Source: JAFECT01 sp963838235
GTDB taxonomy: Bacteria > Pseudomonadota > Alphaproteobacteria > Caulobacterales > Caulobacteraceae
DNA: 64,000 nucleotides
Assembly (NCBI GenBank): GCA_963838235.1
Contig: CAWIQJ010000006.1
Span: 496,001 to 560,000, forward strand
Direction of reading: 5' to 3'
Every line of letters begins with the position of its first letter. Position 1 is the first letter of the stretch. A program made the translations under genes and the position numbers. Positions 44,306-52,257 of the stretch are shown here, piece after piece. The notes beneath the pieces were generated by a model that worked only from the letters and a program-made list of their open reading frames with translations, ran no database searches and was not told the origin of the DNA.

Positions 44306-46285
44306 ATGCGCCGTCTTCTCTGGTCCGCCGCTTCGGCTGCGGCGATCCTTCTCGCCTGCGGCGCCGCCAACGCCGCCCCGCCGCCCGCGAGCGCGTTCGG
44401 GGCCATGCCGGCGGTCCAGGTCGCGGACATTTCGCCGGACGGCAAGAGCGTCGCCCTCCTCGGTGTCGATGTCGACCAAGGCCGAGCGTACATCGCCATC
44501 GACGGCCTGGACGACGGCAAGTCGGTCACCCTTCCGCTTGGCGGGACCGACGCCTTCGACCTGCACTGGGCCGGCAACGGCCAGGTGATCATGAAGGCGC
44601 AGGTGGTGGTGCACGTCCCCGGTGACGATCCCGCCGTCAAAACCGAGTATACGCGCGACATCATCATAAGCCGCGACGGCAAACTGGTCGGCCAGGTGCT
44701 GGGCAACAATCCGGTGTTCGTCATGAGCACCGCCCTGCCGATCTTGAGCTACGGCAACCCCGACAATCCGCAGTTGATCGTCCGCGCCTACGATTTCGTG
44801 GACGACGGGCTGGACGCCGACTCGCGCCTGCAACGGCGCAACGGCGCCGCTCCGGCTTTATTCCGCGTCGATCCGGCGACCGGAAAGGGCCTCAAGTTCG
44901 AGGCCGGCACGGTGTCGATCGACTCCTGGGACATCGACCTCGCCGGGCAGCCGCGGGTGCGCTGGGGGCGCGACCCGATCAACCACGTCCTGACCTACGA
45001 AACACGTGGCAAGGGCAAGGGCGGCTGGACCCAGATCTATAAGGCCGAACGCTATACCGACGACATGGAGTACCTCGGCTACTCCGATCCCGAGGACGCG
45101 ATCTATTACATCTCCAGCGACCATAAGAGAGTGCTCAAGCGCACGCTTTCGGATGGCAAGGAGAGCCTCGCCAGCGACAAGATCAGCGGCACGATCGGCG
45201 TCATGTGGGATCCGTGGCGGCAGTCCGCGGTCGCTGTCGTCGGCACGGCTGACGTCAGCCGTTACGATTGGCTCGACCCCGAGATCGGCGGCGTCTACGC
45301 GGCGATGAGCGGTGCGTTCAAGGGAAAGACCGTCACCTTCACGAACTGGTCGAGCGACCGCACGCGTTTCATCTTCGTGGTCGATGGCGGCGCGGCCGCG
45401 CCGGTCTGGTATCTCTACGACAAGACGCAACACTCGGTGTCGCCGCTGGGGGAAGAATATCCGGCGTTGAAAGACGTCGCGATGGGCGAGCGCGACTGGA
45501 TCACCTACAAGGCGCAAGACGGGCTGGATATTCACGCCTACGTCACCTACCCGCCCGGCGTGTCCCCCGCGACCGCATCGAAACTGCCCCTCATCGTCAT
45601 GCCGCACGGCGGCCCGGAAGCGCGCGACGACCCGGGCTTCGACTGGTGGTCCCAGTTCGTCGCCTCGCGCGGCTATGTGGTGATCCAGCCGGAGTTTCGC
45701 GGTTCCGCCGGCTTTGGCCTCGACTTCATGCACGCGGGCTATCGCGAGTGGGGTGGCAAGATGCAGACTGACCTGCTCGATGGCATCGCGGCTCTGGCCG
45801 CGAAGGGCCAGGTCGATCCCGCGCGCGTCTGTATCGTGGGCTGGAGCTACGGAGGCTACGCCGCGCTCGAAGGCGTCACGACGCACCCCGAAGCCTATAA
45901 GTGCGCCGTCTCCGTCAACGGCATCTCGGACCTTCAGATGCTCATGAAGGAGGAGATTCAGCGCGGCGGCGGACGCGGCGCCATCGAGGACGAGCACAAT
46001 GAGCTGGGCGACCCCGCCCAGAACAGCGCGCAACTCGCGGACTTCTCACCCGCCCGTCATGCCGACCATGCCGGCGGCCCGGTGCTTCTGGTGGGTGGCC
46101 AGGACGATCAGACGGTGATCTTCGAACAGTCGGTTCACATGCAGAAAGCGCTGGAGGACGCGGGTGAACCGGTCGAGTTGGTCAGTTTCAAGGGCGACGA
46201 TCACCAACTGCACACGTCCGCCGACCGGACCGCCATGCTCGAAGCGCTAGACAAGTTCCTGGCGACAAACCTGCCGGTCAAATAG
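44306..46285 (+). CDS. S9-family prolyl oligopeptidase, copy 2
   Basis: The 659-residue paralogue has a signal peptide (about 1-24, RLLWSAASAAAILLACGAANA), a propeller domain and a C-terminal hydrolase domain with VMPHGGPEARDDPGFDWW, nucleophile serine in GWSYGGYAALEG, aspartate in GGQDDQTVIFEQ and histidine in FKGDDHQLH. It differs from copy 1 in the propeller, so substrates may differ. This type (alpha/beta hydrolase family S9C-like) is frequent in alphaproteobacteria living on peptides. Confidence 0.92.
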   Translation: MRRLLWSAASAAAILLACGAANAAPPPASAFGAMPAVQVADISPDGKSVALLGVDVDQGRAYIAIDGLDDGKSVTLPLGGTDAFDLHWAGNGQVIMKAQVVVHVPGDDPAVKTEYTRDIIISRDGKLVGQVLGNNPVFVMSTALPILSYGNPDNPQLIVRAYDFVDDGLDADSRLQRRNGAAPALFRVDPATGKGLKFEAGTVSIDSWDIDLAGQPRVRWGRDPINHVLTYETRGKGKGGWTQIYKAERYTDDMEYLGYSDPEDAIYYISSDHKRVLKRTLSDGKESLASDKISGTIGVMWDPWRQSAVAVVGTADVSRYDWLDPEIGGVYAAMSGAFKGKTVTFTNWSSDRTRFIFVVDGGAAAPVWYLYDKTQHSVSPLGEEYPALKDVAMGERDWITYKAQDGLDIHAYVTYPPGVSPATASKLPLIVMPHGGPEARDDPGFDWWSQFVASRGYVVIQPEFRGSAGFGLDFMHAGYREWGGKMQTDLLDGIAALAAKGQVDPARVCIVGWSYGGYAALEGVTTHPEAYKCAVSVNGISDLQMLMKEEIQRGGGRGAIEDEHNELGDPAQNSAQLADFSPARHADHAGGPVLLVGGQDDQTVIFEQSVHMQKALEDAGEPVELVSFKGDDHQLHTSADRTAMLEALDKFLATNLPVK

Positions 46286-46335
46286 AGCGGGTTGAGGAAA
46301 AGTGTGAGCAGTTTTCCGCCCGCAACCCGCGTCTA
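46283..46335. repeat. Hairpin repeat between convergent genes, probable bidirectional terminator
   Basis: The arms TAGAGCGGGTTG and CAACCCGC-G-TCTA enclose inner arms GGAAAA/TTTTCC. It lies between the convergent S9 peptidase and beta-lactamase genes. The AGAGC(GGG)T..GAGGAAAAGTGTGA..GTTTTCC layout resembles a dispersed repeat common in Hyphomicrobiales and relatives (from memory). Confidence 0.7.
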
Positions 46336-46341
46336 GTTGAC

Positions 46342-47295
46342 TCAGAAGCCGTTCTTCGCGTCGAGGCCCTGGGGCGACCAGGCCTCGACTACGGCCTTGG
46401 CGAGTTTGGCGATGGTGACGTCGCCCTCGCTGTCGGCGCTCCAGCCGTGATCCTTGTTGTCGTGGGTGAACACGGTGAGGATCACCGTCCCGTTCTTGGT
46501 CGCGATGGCGGCGACGTCGTTGCGCGCATCGTCGACGGCGCCGGTCTTGTTGGCGATGGCCGATCCGCTTTCACTGGAATCGAGCGCCTCGATGTAGCGC
46601 GGAATGCCGTCGCGATAGAACTGGTTACGCAGCATCGCGAGCATCGTCGCGCAGACCGCGCGATCCTGCGCGTCCGGACCGCTGGGTGTTCCGAGATCGC
46701 AGCGCACGATGCGGGCCATCACCTCGCCCATCTCGCGCGGGGTGGTGCGGCCGAGGCCGAACCTGGGCTGTTCGGGCGGGACCGGGCCTTCGATCGGCCG
46801 GAACACCTTCTTGTAGAACACCGTGTGAATGAGCCCGAGCGAGCGGGTCCGCGCATTGATCGCGTCCAAGCCTAGGTGGTCAATCACCAGATTGGTCGCA
46901 GTGTTGTCGCTCACCACCACCATCAGGGTCAGCGCGTCCTTGAAGGTCAGGGCGTGGGGCGTGTCGAGCAGGCCCAGGATGCCCGAACCGGTGACCTGGT
47001 CGGCCTGGGTCAGGGTCAGGGGATCGTCGAAATGCGCTTTGCCCGCGCGGATCTCGACCATGGCCTCATAGAGCGCGGTCAGCTTGATCACCGAGGCGGT
47101 GGGGACGTCCTCGTCCGGGTTCAGGGCGGCGACGTCGCCGGTTTTCAGGTTCCAGGCATAGAGCCCGACCCGGCCGTGATGCGCGGCGGCGACGCCGGCC
47201 AGGGTCTTCTCCAGCGCCGCGTCCTCCCGGGATTGGGCGAGGGCGGGGGCAGAGGCGGCGACCGCGGCCAAGGCCGCGAGGAGAAGCGCTTTCAT
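46342..47295 (-). CDS. Class A beta-lactamase-like serine hydrolase
   Basis: The 317-residue protein has a signal peptide (about 1-20, APALAQ) and the penicilloyl-serine transferase motifs in order: SVIK (SxxK) in TASVIKLTALYEAM, SDN in VVVSDNTATNLVIDHLGL, and KTG in NKTGAVDDARNDVA. The omega loop lacks the usual E-x-x-L-N. By gapless counting back from TTP, a glutamate (in PIEGPV) falls at the E166 place but a proline replaces N170. It may be a divergent beta-lactamase of the A2 type or a non-lactamase serine hydrolase; resistance should not be assumed. Confidence 0.8.
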   Translation of the reverse strand: MKALLLAALAAVAASAPALAQSREDAALEKTLAGVAAAHHGRVGLYAWNLKTGDVAALNPDEDVPTASVIKLTALYEAMVEIRAGKAHFDDPLTLTQADQVTGSGILGLLDTPHALTFKDALTLMVVVSDNTATNLVIDHLGLDAINARTRSLGLIHTVFYKKVFRPIEGPVPPEQPRFGLGRTTPREMGEVMARIVRCDLGTPSGPDAQDRAVCATMLAMLRNQFYRDGIPRYIEALDSSESGSAIANKTGAVDDARNDVAAIATKNGTVILTVFTHDNKDHGWSADSEGDVTIAKLAKAVVEAWSPQGLDAKNGF

Positions 47296-47310
47296 GCTTC
47301 AACTCTTATC

Positions 47311-47450
47311 CGTCACCCGCGGGCTTGTCCCGACGGCCCTTCGTTTCGCCAGGCGCGCCCGCGGTCAGGATGAGGCGCACGGTGTGCGCAGGCTTTCGTC
47401 CTAGGCATGTGTCACCCCCATGGGCCCTCGGGACGAGGCCGAGGGTGACG
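47311..47450. repeat. Inverted pair of a dispersed GC-rich repeat
   Basis: The unit CGTCACCCGCGGGCTTGTCC at 47311-47330 recurs in inverted, slightly diverged form at 47419-47450. It resembles a motif scattered between genes in many alphaproteobacteria (from memory). It lies between the divergent beta-lactamase and HMW1C-like genes; no gene is seen here. Confidence 0.6.
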
Positions 47451-47597
47451 AGCGTGAGAGAGGGGCGCGGTCCAGCGGCCGCGGCGAGAGCCTGTTCCCT
47501 GCGCGCCTGGAAATGCTATAGCCCGGTCCCGCCGGCTCCGGTCCCAAGGACGGGGAGCGAAACCCATTCCCCGCCAAACCCTTTCCCTGAACGCGTG

Positions 47598-49427
47598 ATG
47601 TCCAAACCGAGCCTGGAAGATTTCGAACAGCTTGTCGCCGAGCGTAAGGGCGACGACGCCTATCGCGCCGCCCTGTCGATCTTGGGCCGCATCGACCGCG
47701 GCTTCGGCCGCATCGATCAGGTGGTCATGCGCCCGACCGCCGAGCCCGGCGACGAGACCACGCGGCTGGAACGGTTCTCCACCCGGTTCGTGGCCTCGCT
47801 GGGCCAGTTGATCTGCGACGGCTCGATCACGCCCGACCGGCGCATCTTTGCGCAGATTCTGCTGTTCCACCGATGGATCGATCTGATGTTCGCTTCCAGC
47901 GGCTTTCGCACGCCGGACAACTTCCTGCGCACCCTGGGCGTGGAGAACGACGGCGCCTGGTCGCTGAAGGGCGATCACATCCTGCGTTTTCTTTTGCTGT
48001 TCTCGCCGCGTGCGGACTTCAACATCAGCTTCGAGCGGACGCTGAAGGCGAACCCGCACATGAGCGCGATCGCCTTTCTGAACTTCCTGGGCACGCGCTA
48101 CTGCTTTACCGAGCGCGCGCACGACTTCCGCGAACGCCTGCTCGAATGGCTGCCGGGGCGCCTGAACGACGTGCAGCTCGGCCCCATCGTGCTGCGCAAC
48201 ATCGCCGAACCGTTCATGCACTGCAGCTATGCGCAGACGCCGCGCAAGCACGAGATCAAGGCCGACCTCATCGCCCAGATGCGCCGCGCCTGCCTGAGCG
48301 CTGGATGTCGCGACGCGACCGACCCGCCGGCCAACGCCGACGACGGCAAGCCGGTGGTCATCATTCTCACCGAACACTTCAGCAAAGGCCATTCGGTCTG
48401 GCGCACCCACTCGCGTTCGGTGAAGGCCCTTAAGGAAAAATTCCACACCGTCGGGTTCTGCTCCAAGCGCGCCCAATCGCCGGAGGTGGAGGCCGCCTTC
48501 GACGAGTTCATCGTCTATCCGGAGGCCGAGTTCTTCGAAGGCGTACGCCGGACCGCCGAGATGATCCTCGAGCGCCATCCCGTCATGGTGTTCCACCTGG
48601 GCGTCGGCATGGCTGACGTGGTGATCGCATTGTCGTCGCTCAGGCTCGCCCCGGTGCAGGCCTGTTCTTTCGGCCACACGGCGACGACCAAGAGCCCGGT
48701 GATGGACTATATGATCCTGCCCGAGGATTTCATGGGCGATCCCAAGTGTTTTACCGAGACCATGGTGCTCGTGCCGCCGCACGCCATGCCCTACACGCCG
48801 GTCGATTCCGTCGACGTCGAGGCGATCCGCAAGAAGGCGGCCAAGGACAAGGGCGACGCCGGCGTGGTGCGCGTCGCGGTCGCCGCCTCGATCATGAAGC
48901 TGAATCCGCCGTTCTTCGCGGCGCTGAAGGCCGCCGCCGAGGCGGCCAAGAACAAGGTCGAGTACCACTTCTTCCCGCTGGCGGGCGTCGGCCTGGCGCA
49001 CGCGGACCTGAAGCGGTGCCTGACCACGCGCCTGCCCCAGGCGGTGGTGCACACCGAACAGCCCTACGACAAATATATGGCCATGCTGGCGCGCTGCGCC
49101 TTCGCGATCTCGCCGTTCCCGTACGGCAATATGAACAGCATCATCGACGCCGCGCGTCTGGGCCTGCCCGGGGTCTGTCTCGACGGGCCCGAGGCCCACG
49201 CCCACGCCGACGTGGCCTATTTCGCCCGCCTGGGCCTGCCGCCTGAGCTCTCCGCCAAGACGGTCGAGGGTTATTCGGCCGTGATCACCCGGCTGATCGA
49301 CGACAAGGCGTTCCGCGACCTGTGTCGCGCCGCCGCGTCCTCGGCCGACCTCGACGCGGGCTTCTTCACCGGCGACGAAAGCCTGTTCCGCAAGGCGGTA
49401 GAAGAGCTGGTCTCACCCCACCTTTAG
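47598..49427 (+). CDS. HMW1C-like protein glycosyltransferase (GT41-related)
   Basis: The 609-residue cytoplasmic protein matches the HMW1C/NGT family in size and motifs: an all-alpha N-terminal domain (about 1-240) followed by a GT-B fold with HFSKGHSVWRTHSRSVKAL, VFHLGVGMADVVIALSSLRLAPVQ, SFGHTATTKSPVMDYMILPEDF, VAVAASIMKLNPPFF and FPYGNMNSIIDAARLGLPGVCLDGPEAHAHAD. Family members glucosylate asparagines in N-x-S/T sequons of adhesins from UDP-sugars. ATG at 47598 fits the family start; the ORF extends 91 codons further upstream without support. A terminator follows at 49459. No adhesin gene is adjacent, but a sequon-bearing surface protein lies at the window's left end. Confidence 0.85.
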   Translation: MSKPSLEDFEQLVAERKGDDAYRAALSILGRIDRGFGRIDQVVMRPTAEPGDETTRLERFSTRFVASLGQLICDGSITPDRRIFAQILLFHRWIDLMFASSGFRTPDNFLRTLGVENDGAWSLKGDHILRFLLLFSPRADFNISFERTLKANPHMSAIAFLNFLGTRYCFTERAHDFRERLLEWLPGRLNDVQLGPIVLRNIAEPFMHCSYAQTPRKHEIKADLIAQMRRACLSAGCRDATDPPANADDGKPVVIILTEHFSKGHSVWRTHSRSVKALKEKFHTVGFCSKRAQSPEVEAAFDEFIVYPEAEFFEGVRRTAEMILERHPVMVFHLGVGMADVVIALSSLRLAPVQACSFGHTATTKSPVMDYMILPEDFMGDPKCFTETMVLVPPHAMPYTPVDSVDVEAIRKKAAKDKGDAGVVRVAVAASIMKLNPPFFAALKAAAEAAKNKVEYHFFPLAGVGLAHADLKRCLTTRLPQAVVHTEQPYDKYMAMLARCAFAISPFPYGNMNSIIDAARLGLPGVCLDGPEAHAHADVAYFARLGLPPELSAKTVEGYSAVITRLIDDKAFRDLCRAAASSADLDAGFFTGDESLFRKAVEELVSPHL

Positions 49428-49458
49428 AAAGACTTCACGTCGGTGAGGTTGACTTAGG

Positions 49459-49477
49459 AGCCCCGTCCGGGCTTTTT
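49459..49477 (+). terminator. Terminator after the HMW1C-like gene
   Basis: AGCCC (49459-49463) pairs with GGGCT (49469-49473) over a 5-base loop, followed by T residues to 49477. The stem is short but the T run supports it. Confidence 0.65.
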
Positions 49478-49507
49478 GCGCGGACGAACACCGTTTCAGG
49501 ATCGACC

Positions 49508-49642
49508 TTGACCGACCGCCGCATCCGCTTCGACGCCACCCGCTTCGCTGCCCGGCGGATGCGCGCGTCCATGGCCGGCGGCCTCGGTATGACCATTACG
49601 GCGACGACCATGACCATGCTCTCCGGGGCAGGGATGGATTAG
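49508..49642 (+). CDS. Leader peptide rich in Thr, Ile and Met, candidate attenuation leader
   Basis: A short ORF, readable from TTG 49508 (AGGA upstream) or from internal ATGs at 49559, 49571 and 49589, ends MTITATTMTMLSGAGMD and stops at TAG 49640. The block TITATTMTM holds five Thr, one Ile and two Met in nine codons after its first Met. These are three end products of the homoserine pathway. A hairpin with a T run follows 35 bases later and then the aspartokinase-homoserine dehydrogenase gene. The layout mirrors thrL of enterobacteria, including the ending GAG. The start codon is uncertain. Confidence 0.65.
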   Translation: MTDRRIRFDATRFAARRMRASMAGGLGMTITATTMTMLSGAGMD

Positions 49643-49677
49643 CGCAATCGGCCAAGGCTCGATCAACCGCCAACCAC

Positions 49678-49704
49678 CCCGCCCCGAAAGAGGCGGGTTT
49701 TTTT
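49678..49704 (+). terminator. Candidate attenuator terminator before the homoserine dehydrogenase gene
   Basis: CCCGCC (49678-49683) pairs with GGCGGG (49692-49697) around an 8-base loop and is followed by seven T. It lies between the leader peptide stop and the structural gene start at 49726, where read-through would be needed for expression. Confidence 0.8.
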
Positions 49705-49725
49705 ATGCCCAAAAGGACCCCGACC

Positions 49726-51474
49726 ATGCCGCTCCAGGATCCCAAACCCAACGACGTCAATCGACTTAAACGGCCCGCGCGTCCCGTTCTGCCCGACGCA
49801 CCCATTGCGGTGCTGAAGTTCGGCAGTTCGGTGCTGCGCTCTCCCGAGGAGCTCCCCGAGGTGGTCTCGGAGATCTATCGCCACGTGCGCCGCGGCGAGA
49901 AGGTGGTCGCGGTGGTGTCCGCATTCCTCGGCCGCACCGACGCGCTGCTGGGCCAGGCCCGCGCCCTGGGCGGCGTGCGCGATAACAAGCATCTGCCGCG
50001 CTATGTGGCCCTGGGCGAGGAGCATGCGGCGGCGCTCACCGCCATCGGCTGCGACCGGGTGGGTCTCGACGTGCGCGCGCTGAGCGTGCGCGAGCTCGGC
50101 ATCCTCGCGGAAGGGCCCACGGAAGAGGCTGTGCCCATCCGGCTCGAGGCGTCGGCGCTGCGCGCGGCGCTCGCCGCGCACGAGGTGGTGGTGGTTCCGG
50201 GCTACGGCGCGGTGAACGAGGACGACGAAGTTGTGCTTCTGGGCCGCGGCGGCACCGACCTGACGGCGGTGTTTTTGGCGGCGGAACTCGGCCTCGGCCA
50301 CGTGCGTCTGCTGAAGGATGTGGACGGCGTCTATGATTCCGACCCGGCCATCGCGGGCGACGTGGCCAGCCGTTACGCCGAACTGGATTGGAAGACGGCG
50401 CGGATCGTCGCCGGCAAATTGGTGCAGCGTCGCGCGGTCGAGGTCGCTGAGCAGCGCCGCGTGGTAGTCGAGGTCGCGGCCCTCGGCCGTGAAGCCGCCA
50501 GCCTGATCGGCCCGAAACTCTCCGACCCGGTGCCCGCGGGCCATCCGCGCAAGTGGAAGGTCGCGCTCGCCGGCTGCGGCGTGGTCGGCGGCGGCGTGCT
50601 GCAGCGCCTGCTCGGCCGGCCCGACTTGTACGACGTCACCGGCGTGCTGGTGCGCGATCCAGGCAAGCCGCGCGACGTGCGCATCCCCGAGGGCCTGATC
50701 ACCGCTGACGTAGAGCGTTTGTTCGACGCCCAGCCCGACGTGCTGGTCGAAGCCCTGTCCGAGGGACCGCCGGCGCAGCGGCTGATCCGGCGCGCGCTCG
50801 AACGCGGCGTGCATGTGGTCAGCGCCAACAAACAGGCCGTAGCACTCGACCTTGAGGGCCTGGAGCAGGCGGCGCGCGAACACGCGGTGACGCTGTCCTA
50901 TTCGGCCGCGGTCGGCGGCGGCTCGCCCATGATCGAAACCGTCCGCGCGGCGCGCGCCGCGGGTGAGATCGCCGAGATCGAGGCGGTGCTGAACGGCACG
51001 GTAAACTTCATGCTCGACCGCCTGTCGCACGGCGCCGCGTTCGACGACGCCCTGGCCGACGCGCGCGCCGCAGGCTTCGCCGAGGAAGATCCCTCCGCTG
51101 ATCTGAAGGGCCACGACGCGGCCGCCAAGCTGCGCATCCTCGCCTTCGAAGCCTTCGGCGAAGTGCTTGACGACGCCGATATCCCGCGCGCGGCGCTGAA
51201 CGCGGAGGTGGTGGCGCAGCACGGCGGGGTCGGCGCCCTGCGCCAGATCGGCCGCTGCGTGCGCGAGGACGGCGAAGTCGCCGCCTGGGTCAATCTCGAA
51301 CCCACCCTGGAGGCGCGGCTGTTCCGCACCCTGCGCGGCGAACGCAACGCCCTGCGCGTGGTGCTGAAGGACGGCCGGACCTTCGTCTGCCGCGGCCGCG
51401 GCGCGGGCCGCTGGCCGACGGCGGAGAGTGTGTTCGCGGACCTCGGGGAACTGGTGCGGTCAAACGGAGATTAA
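49726..51474 (+). CDS. Aspartokinase-homoserine dehydrogenase fusion without ACT domains
   Basis: The 582-residue protein joins an amino-acid-kinase domain (about 20-265: VLKFGSSVLRSPEEL, ALGEEHAAALTA, GRGGTDLTAVFLAAELG, LKDVDGVYDSDPA) to a homoserine dehydrogenase (about 275-582: VALAGCGVVGGGVLQRLL, VSANKQAVALD, YSAAVGGGSPMIETVRAA, VLNGTVNFMLDRL, FAEEDPSADLKGHDAAAKL). The HSD half has the NADP and catalytic K/D signature. The usual ACT regulatory domains are missing, so feedback control may be absent and replaced by the upstream attenuator. KFGSS replaces the standard KFGGTS, so kinase activity is not certain. ATG 49726 has AAAAGGA upstream; ATG 49705 touches the terminator T run. Confidence 0.88.
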   Translation: MPLQDPKPNDVNRLKRPARPVLPDAPIAVLKFGSSVLRSPEELPEVVSEIYRHVRRGEKVVAVVSAFLGRTDALLGQARALGGVRDNKHLPRYVALGEEHAAALTAIGCDRVGLDVRALSVRELGILAEGPTEEAVPIRLEASALRAALAAHEVVVVPGYGAVNEDDEVVLLGRGGTDLTAVFLAAELGLGHVRLLKDVDGVYDSDPAIAGDVASRYAELDWKTARIVAGKLVQRRAVEVAEQRRVVVEVAALGREAASLIGPKLSDPVPAGHPRKWKVALAGCGVVGGGVLQRLLGRPDLYDVTGVLVRDPGKPRDVRIPEGLITADVERLFDAQPDVLVEALSEGPPAQRLIRRALERGVHVVSANKQAVALDLEGLEQAAREHAVTLSYSAAVGGGSPMIETVRAARAAGEIAEIEAVLNGTVNFMLDRLSHGAAFDDALADARAAGFAEEDPSADLKGHDAAAKLRILAFEAFGEVLDDADIPRAALNAEVVAQHGGVGALRQIGRCVREDGEVAAWVNLEPTLEARLFRTLRGERNALRVVLKDGRTFVCRGRGAGRWPTAESVFADLGELVRSNGD

Positions 51475-52208
51475 AGGAAGTTGTTCGGCCAGATCATGGT
51501 GCGCCACATGTGCGCAGCCGGTGAATCGTCGAATCCCAAGCCCTCTTCGGGCTCGCGGAAGTTCCGGCCGATCAGGTCGGTGAACGCCTCGGCATCGAGG
51601 CTCGGGTCCGGCTCAAAGAAATAGACGTCGTAGAGGGTGATGACCCGCGCGCTCATGTACCAGCGGTGCGCCCGCGCCATCTCGGCGTCGCGGCGGATGT
51701 ATTCGGGCGGCTCATAGTCGCCGCCGAAGAACTTCACATAGCCGACCGGATAGGTGTAGCCGACGCTCTCGTCCGGATAGAAGCGGATCGCCTGGTGGTG
51801 TTTCACCGCCCAGGCCACCTCCTCGTCGACGTAGGGCGCGATCATCTGTTCGCCCCAGTAGCCGTGGTCGGTGCGAATAAGGCCGCCGAGCGCGATGTCG
51901 TGCAACAGGCAGGCCATGACGATCTTTTCATCGTGACCTTCCTCCAGTGCTCGCCGGGCGCTGGTGAGCAGGTGGCGCACGCAGATGTCGTGCAGACGAT
52001 GCTTGAAAAAGTCGACCAGACGCGGCCGCTGCGGCATGCGCGGCAGTGCCGGGTTGTCGCCCATCATCATCACGACGTCGGGGCCGAGTCGTGCGAGCTG
52101 CTCACGCTCCGTGTCGGCCTCGCGCCCGCGCCACGCGACGGGCGAGGGGCAGATCTGTCGTTCGCGGCCGGCCTGGGGCCAGCGGTGGTCGTCTTCAATG
52201 CTGCTCAC
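51471..52208 (-). CDS. HD-domain protein
   Basis: The 245-residue protein shows RHLLTSARRALEEGHDEKIVMACLLHDIALGGLI, where LLHDIAL supplies the HD pair, and a later HHQAIRFYPDE segment. HD proteins are metal-dependent phosphohydrolases or oxygenases; the substrate cannot be told. There is no signal peptide. Its stop overlaps the stop of the homoserine dehydrogenase gene by 4 bases on the opposite strand, so the genes are convergent. Confidence 0.75.
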   Translation of the reverse strand: MSSIEDDHRWPQAGRERQICPSPVAWRGREADTEREQLARLGPDVVMMMGDNPALPRMPQRPRLVDFFKHRLHDICVRHLLTSARRALEEGHDEKIVMACLLHDIALGGLIRTDHGYWGEQMIAPYVDEEVAWAVKHHQAIRFYPDESVGYTYPVGYVKFFGGDYEPPEYIRRDAEMARAHRWYMSARVITLYDVYFFEPDPSLDAEAFTDLIGRNFREPEEGLGFDDSPAAHMWRTMIWPNNFL

Positions 52209-52257
52209 GGCTTGAGCTCCTCAGCGCACGCCAGGGAAGCCGAAGCGGTGCGTCGCG

